DNA of 17,806 nucleotides from positions 1-17,806 of the forward strand of contig CAJXJM010000007.1 in assembly GCA_913054205.1 (NCBI GenBank), written 5' to 3'. Origin of the DNA: an uncultured Rhodospirillaceae bacterium. Lineage in GTDB: Bacteria; Pseudomonadota; Alphaproteobacteria; Rhodospirillales; UBA2165. Of the stretch, positions 15,514 to 17,806 are shown in pieces; the stretch's first letter is position 1, and the number at the start of each line of letters is the position of its first letter. The notes under the pieces are model-generated. The model ran no database searches and was not told where the DNA came from. It was given only the letters and a program-made list of their open reading frames with translations. The translations under genes and the position numbers were made by a program.

Positions 15514-17806
15514 ATGCTTCGAACACTCGTCGTAATATTAAGCTTATTTGTATTGGTCGCCTTCGTTGGCGTCAGCGGTGGCGTCTACGTTTTTTATAAA
15601 TTTGGGCGCGGATTGCCTGACTACAAACAGCTGGCCGATTATGAGCCTCCGGTGATGACCCGCGGTCATGCCGGCGATGGACGATTGCTGGCGGAATATG
15701 CCGAGCAACAGAGGGTGTTCGTGCCGCAGGCCGCGATGCCGCGCCGTGTGGTGCGGGCCTTTCTCTCCGCCGAAGATAAAAATTTTTACTACCATCCGGG
15801 CATTGATCCGATGGGTATCGCCCGCGCCGTTATCACGAATGTGAAGAATATTGCCTCTGGCAAGCGCCTGGTTGGTGCATCGACGATCACCCAACAGGTG
15901 GCGAAAAATTTTTTGCTATCGGCGGATGTGACGATTGAACGCAAAGTTAAAGAAGCAATTCTCGCTTTTAGAATTGAGCGCGCGTTGAAAAAAGAGCGTA
16001 TCTTAGAACTCTACCTCAATGAGATTTACTTGGGCTTTGGCTCTTATGGTGTCGCGGCGGCAGCGCTTAACTATTTCAATAAATCTTTGGATACCCTGAC
16101 GATCGCCGAAGCTGCTTTTTTGGCGGCCTTGCCCAAAGCACCCAATAACTACAATCCATTCAAATACCCAAAGGCCGCGCGTGGGCGCCGAGATTGGGTG
16201 GTTGGTCGCATGCTCGATGATGGCGTGATTACGCCGAAGGAGGCGCGGATTGCAAAATTGACGCCGCTGATTACCCGCAAGCGCCAGGAAACCGAATATG
16301 TCAAAGCGGATTATTTTGCGGAACATGTGCGCCGTGAGTTAGCCGGACGCTACGGCGAAACAAATCTCTATAGCGGTGGGTTGGTTGTCCGCACCACGCT
16401 TAATCCAAAATTCCAGCGGATTGCCGACCGGGCGCTTCGAAATGGACTGATTGCTTATGATCGCCGCCATGGCTGGCGCGGACCAATTACCAATATCGAT
16501 GCCTCGGTTGATTGGCTGGGTGCTTTGTCGAAAATAAAACCGCCGCCAGGTATGGCTGAATGGCGTTTGGCTGTGGTGCGGGAAGTGAGGGATAAAAGCG
16601 CCGATATTGGTATCGATGATGGCCGTCTCGGTATAATTCCGTTGGCAGAAATGAAATGGGCGCGTCCTTGGCTAAAGGGTGAACTCCTTGGCAAGCGGGT
16701 AAAAATTCCAGCGGATGTCCTGCAAGCCGGCGATGTTATTGCAGTCCAGCGCATGTTCGAAACCAAAGACGGCAAGCCTTACCCCGACAATTTATTCGCT
16801 TTGCGGCAATTGCCCGAAATAGAAGGCGCCATCGTTGCGCTCGACCCTCATACCGGGCGTGTTCTCGCGATGTCGGGCGGGTTCTCCTACCAGCGTAGTC
16901 AGTTTAACCGGGTTGTTCAGGCACGTCGACAGCCCGGCTCTGCGTTTAAGCCTTTTGTCTATTTGGCAGCGCTCGAAAAAGGATTTACGCCGTCCTCGCT
17001 TATTCTCGATGCGCCCTTTGTGATTGATCAAGGTCCGGGTCTGCCAAAATGGCGGCCTGCCAACTATACCAAGAAATTCTACGGACCGAGTACAATGCGG
17101 TTGGGACTGGAAAAATCGCGCAACTTGATGACCGTTCGCCTCGCTCAAACAATCGGCATTGACGCGATATCTGAATATGCCGAGAGATTTGGAATCGTAA
17201 AAGAATTGCCTAAACAGCTTTCGATGGCTTTGGGTGCCGGTGAAACGACGCTTCTTAAACTGACGACGGCTTATGCAATGTTGGTCAATGGCGGCAAAAA
17301 AATTGTACCGACACTGATTGATCGCATTCAAGATCGCCACGGTAAAACTGTCTTCAAGCATGACCCGCGCCAATGTGAAAAATGTCGCGCGCCGTTTTGG
17401 ACCAAACAACCGGTGCCAATTTTGCCGGATCACCGCAAACAGCTAGCGGACCCGGCAAGTGCCTATCAAATGGTCTCAATGCTGGAAGGCGTGGTTCAAC
17501 GAGGGACAGGTCGACAGATGCGCGATCTTGGCAAACCATTGGCGGGTAAAACCGGCACAACGAATAAAGCGCTGGATACGTGGTTTATCGGGTTTTCACC
17601 TGATTTAGCGGTTGGCGTTTTTTCTGGTTTTGATACGCCGCGCTCGCTCGGCAGGCGCGAACAAGGTGCCAGTGTGTCAGCCCCTATATTCAAAGAGTTT
17701 ATGAAAAATGTCCTGGCTGATAAGCCTGCCATTCCGTTTCGAATTCCGACAGGTATTCGGCTTGTTCGGGTCAATTCGGTGACCGGCCGCCCCGCTCGGC
17801 CCGGTG
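15514..17806 (+). CDS. mrcA: Penicillin-binding protein 1A, bifunctional, C-terminus cut by window edge
   Basis: Inner-membrane peptidoglycan synthase with periplasmic glycosyltransferase and transpeptidase domains. I read 764 codons from the ATG at 15514 (AGG six bases upstream). A membrane anchor spans residues 5-28. The GT51 domain has AEDKNFYYHPGID with catalytic Glu87, GASTITQQVAKN (121-132), RKVKEAILAFRIE and LNEIYLG with Glu170. An OB-like insert (about 320-425) precedes the transpeptidase, which has the three penicillin-binding motifs: SAFK with Ser476/Lys479, SRN at 535-537 and KTG at 679-681. A CxxC pair (Cys621, Cys624) sits in a loop before the KTG motif. Only the last part of the protein is missing. 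Position after amiC pairs wall cutting with wall synthesis. Confidence 0.96.
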   Translation, partial: MLRTLVVILSLFVLVAFVGVSGGVYVFYKFGRGLPDYKQLADYEPPVMTRGHAGDGRLLAEYAEQQRVFVPQAAMPRRVVRAFLSAEDKNFYYHPGIDPMGIARAVITNVKNIASGKRLVGASTITQQVAKNFLLSADVTIERKVKEAILAFRIERALKKERILELYLNEIYLGFGSYGVAAAALNYFNKSLDTLTIAEAAFLAALPKAPNNYNPFKYPKAARGRRDWVVGRMLDDGVITPKEARIAKLTPLITRKRQETEYVKADYFAEHVRRELAGRYGETNLYSGGLVVRTTLNPKFQRIADRALRNGLIAYDRRHGWRGPITNIDASVDWLGALSKIKPPPGMAEWRLAVVREVRDKSADIGIDDGRLGIIPLAEMKWARPWLKGELLGKRVKIPADVLQAGDVIAVQRMFETKDGKPYPDNLFALRQLPEIEGAIVALDPHTGRVLAMSGGFSYQRSQFNRVVQARRQPGSAFKPFVYLAALEKGFTPSSLILDAPFVIDQGPGLPKWRPANYTKKFYGPSTMRLGLEKSRNLMTVRLAQTIGIDAISEYAERFGIVKELPKQLSMALGAGETTLLKLTTAYAMLVNGGKKIVPTLIDRIQDRHGKTVFKHDPRQCEKCRAPFWTKQPVPILPDHRKQLADPASAYQMVSMLEGVVQRGTGRQMRDLGKPLAGKTGTTNKALDTWFIGFSPDLAVGVFSGFDTPRSLGRREQGASVSAPIFKEFMKNVLADKPAIPFRIPTGIRLVRVNSVTGRPARPG

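Noticed and set aside
16792..17433. 213-codon open frame on the minus strand opposite mrcA
   Set aside because: Antisense to the transpeptidase core of PBP1A; composition is that of a reverse-strand shadow.

Overview
The window reads as chromosomal DNA of an alphaproteobacterium. The best evidence is the right half: rne (RNase E with an acidic insert in its S1 domain, long Arg/Glu-rich tail and terminal GWW motif) is divergent from amiC (AMIN + Amidase_3), which is followed by the class A penicillin-binding protein gene mrcA. This order is familiar from alphaproteobacteria. Base composition looks close to balanced, lower in GC than many members of the class. I saw no tRNA, rRNA, insertion sequence, CRISPR array or phage gene.

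Left block (1-4282, all minus strand): a compact nucleotide-sugar operon, wecB > wecC > gmd > fcl, with overlaps of 11 nt (wecB/wecC) and 14 nt (gmd/fcl) and a 34-nt gap between wecC and gmd. It should make UDP-ManNAcA from UDP-GlcNAc and GDP-L-fucose from GDP-mannose, two precursors for a surface polysaccharide. fcl runs off the left edge. No glycosyltransferase or transporter gene is visible.

Central block (4515-10016): an envelope-maintenance cluster. A secreted tandem-PDZ protein without a protease domain, broken by one frameshift, faces a minus-strand set that reads M48 metalloprotease with a TPR-like tail > DUF3047-like lipoprotein > DsbA-family oxidoreductase. Divergent from the M48 gene is a lipoprotein of the gamma-glutamyltranspeptidase fold whose catalytic and substrate-binding residues appear largely replaced. 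A class I/II aminotransferase gene (10019-11167) follows 2 nt later and ends 2 nt from the 3' end of rne.

Right block (11170-17806): rne (minus), then a 483-nt divergent region that probably carries both promoters and a long structured rne leader, then amiC and mrcA (plus, running off the right edge). AmiC cuts peptidoglycan and PBP1A builds it, so the block joins RNA turnover with cell-wall remodelling.

No clearly new multi-gene system is present. The observations most worth checking are the degenerate transpeptidase-like lipoprotein, the frameshifted PDZ gene, and the structured rne leader with opposed, overlapping -10 elements. Family assignments and residue comparisons come from reading the translations by eye against remembered family motifs; no search was run.
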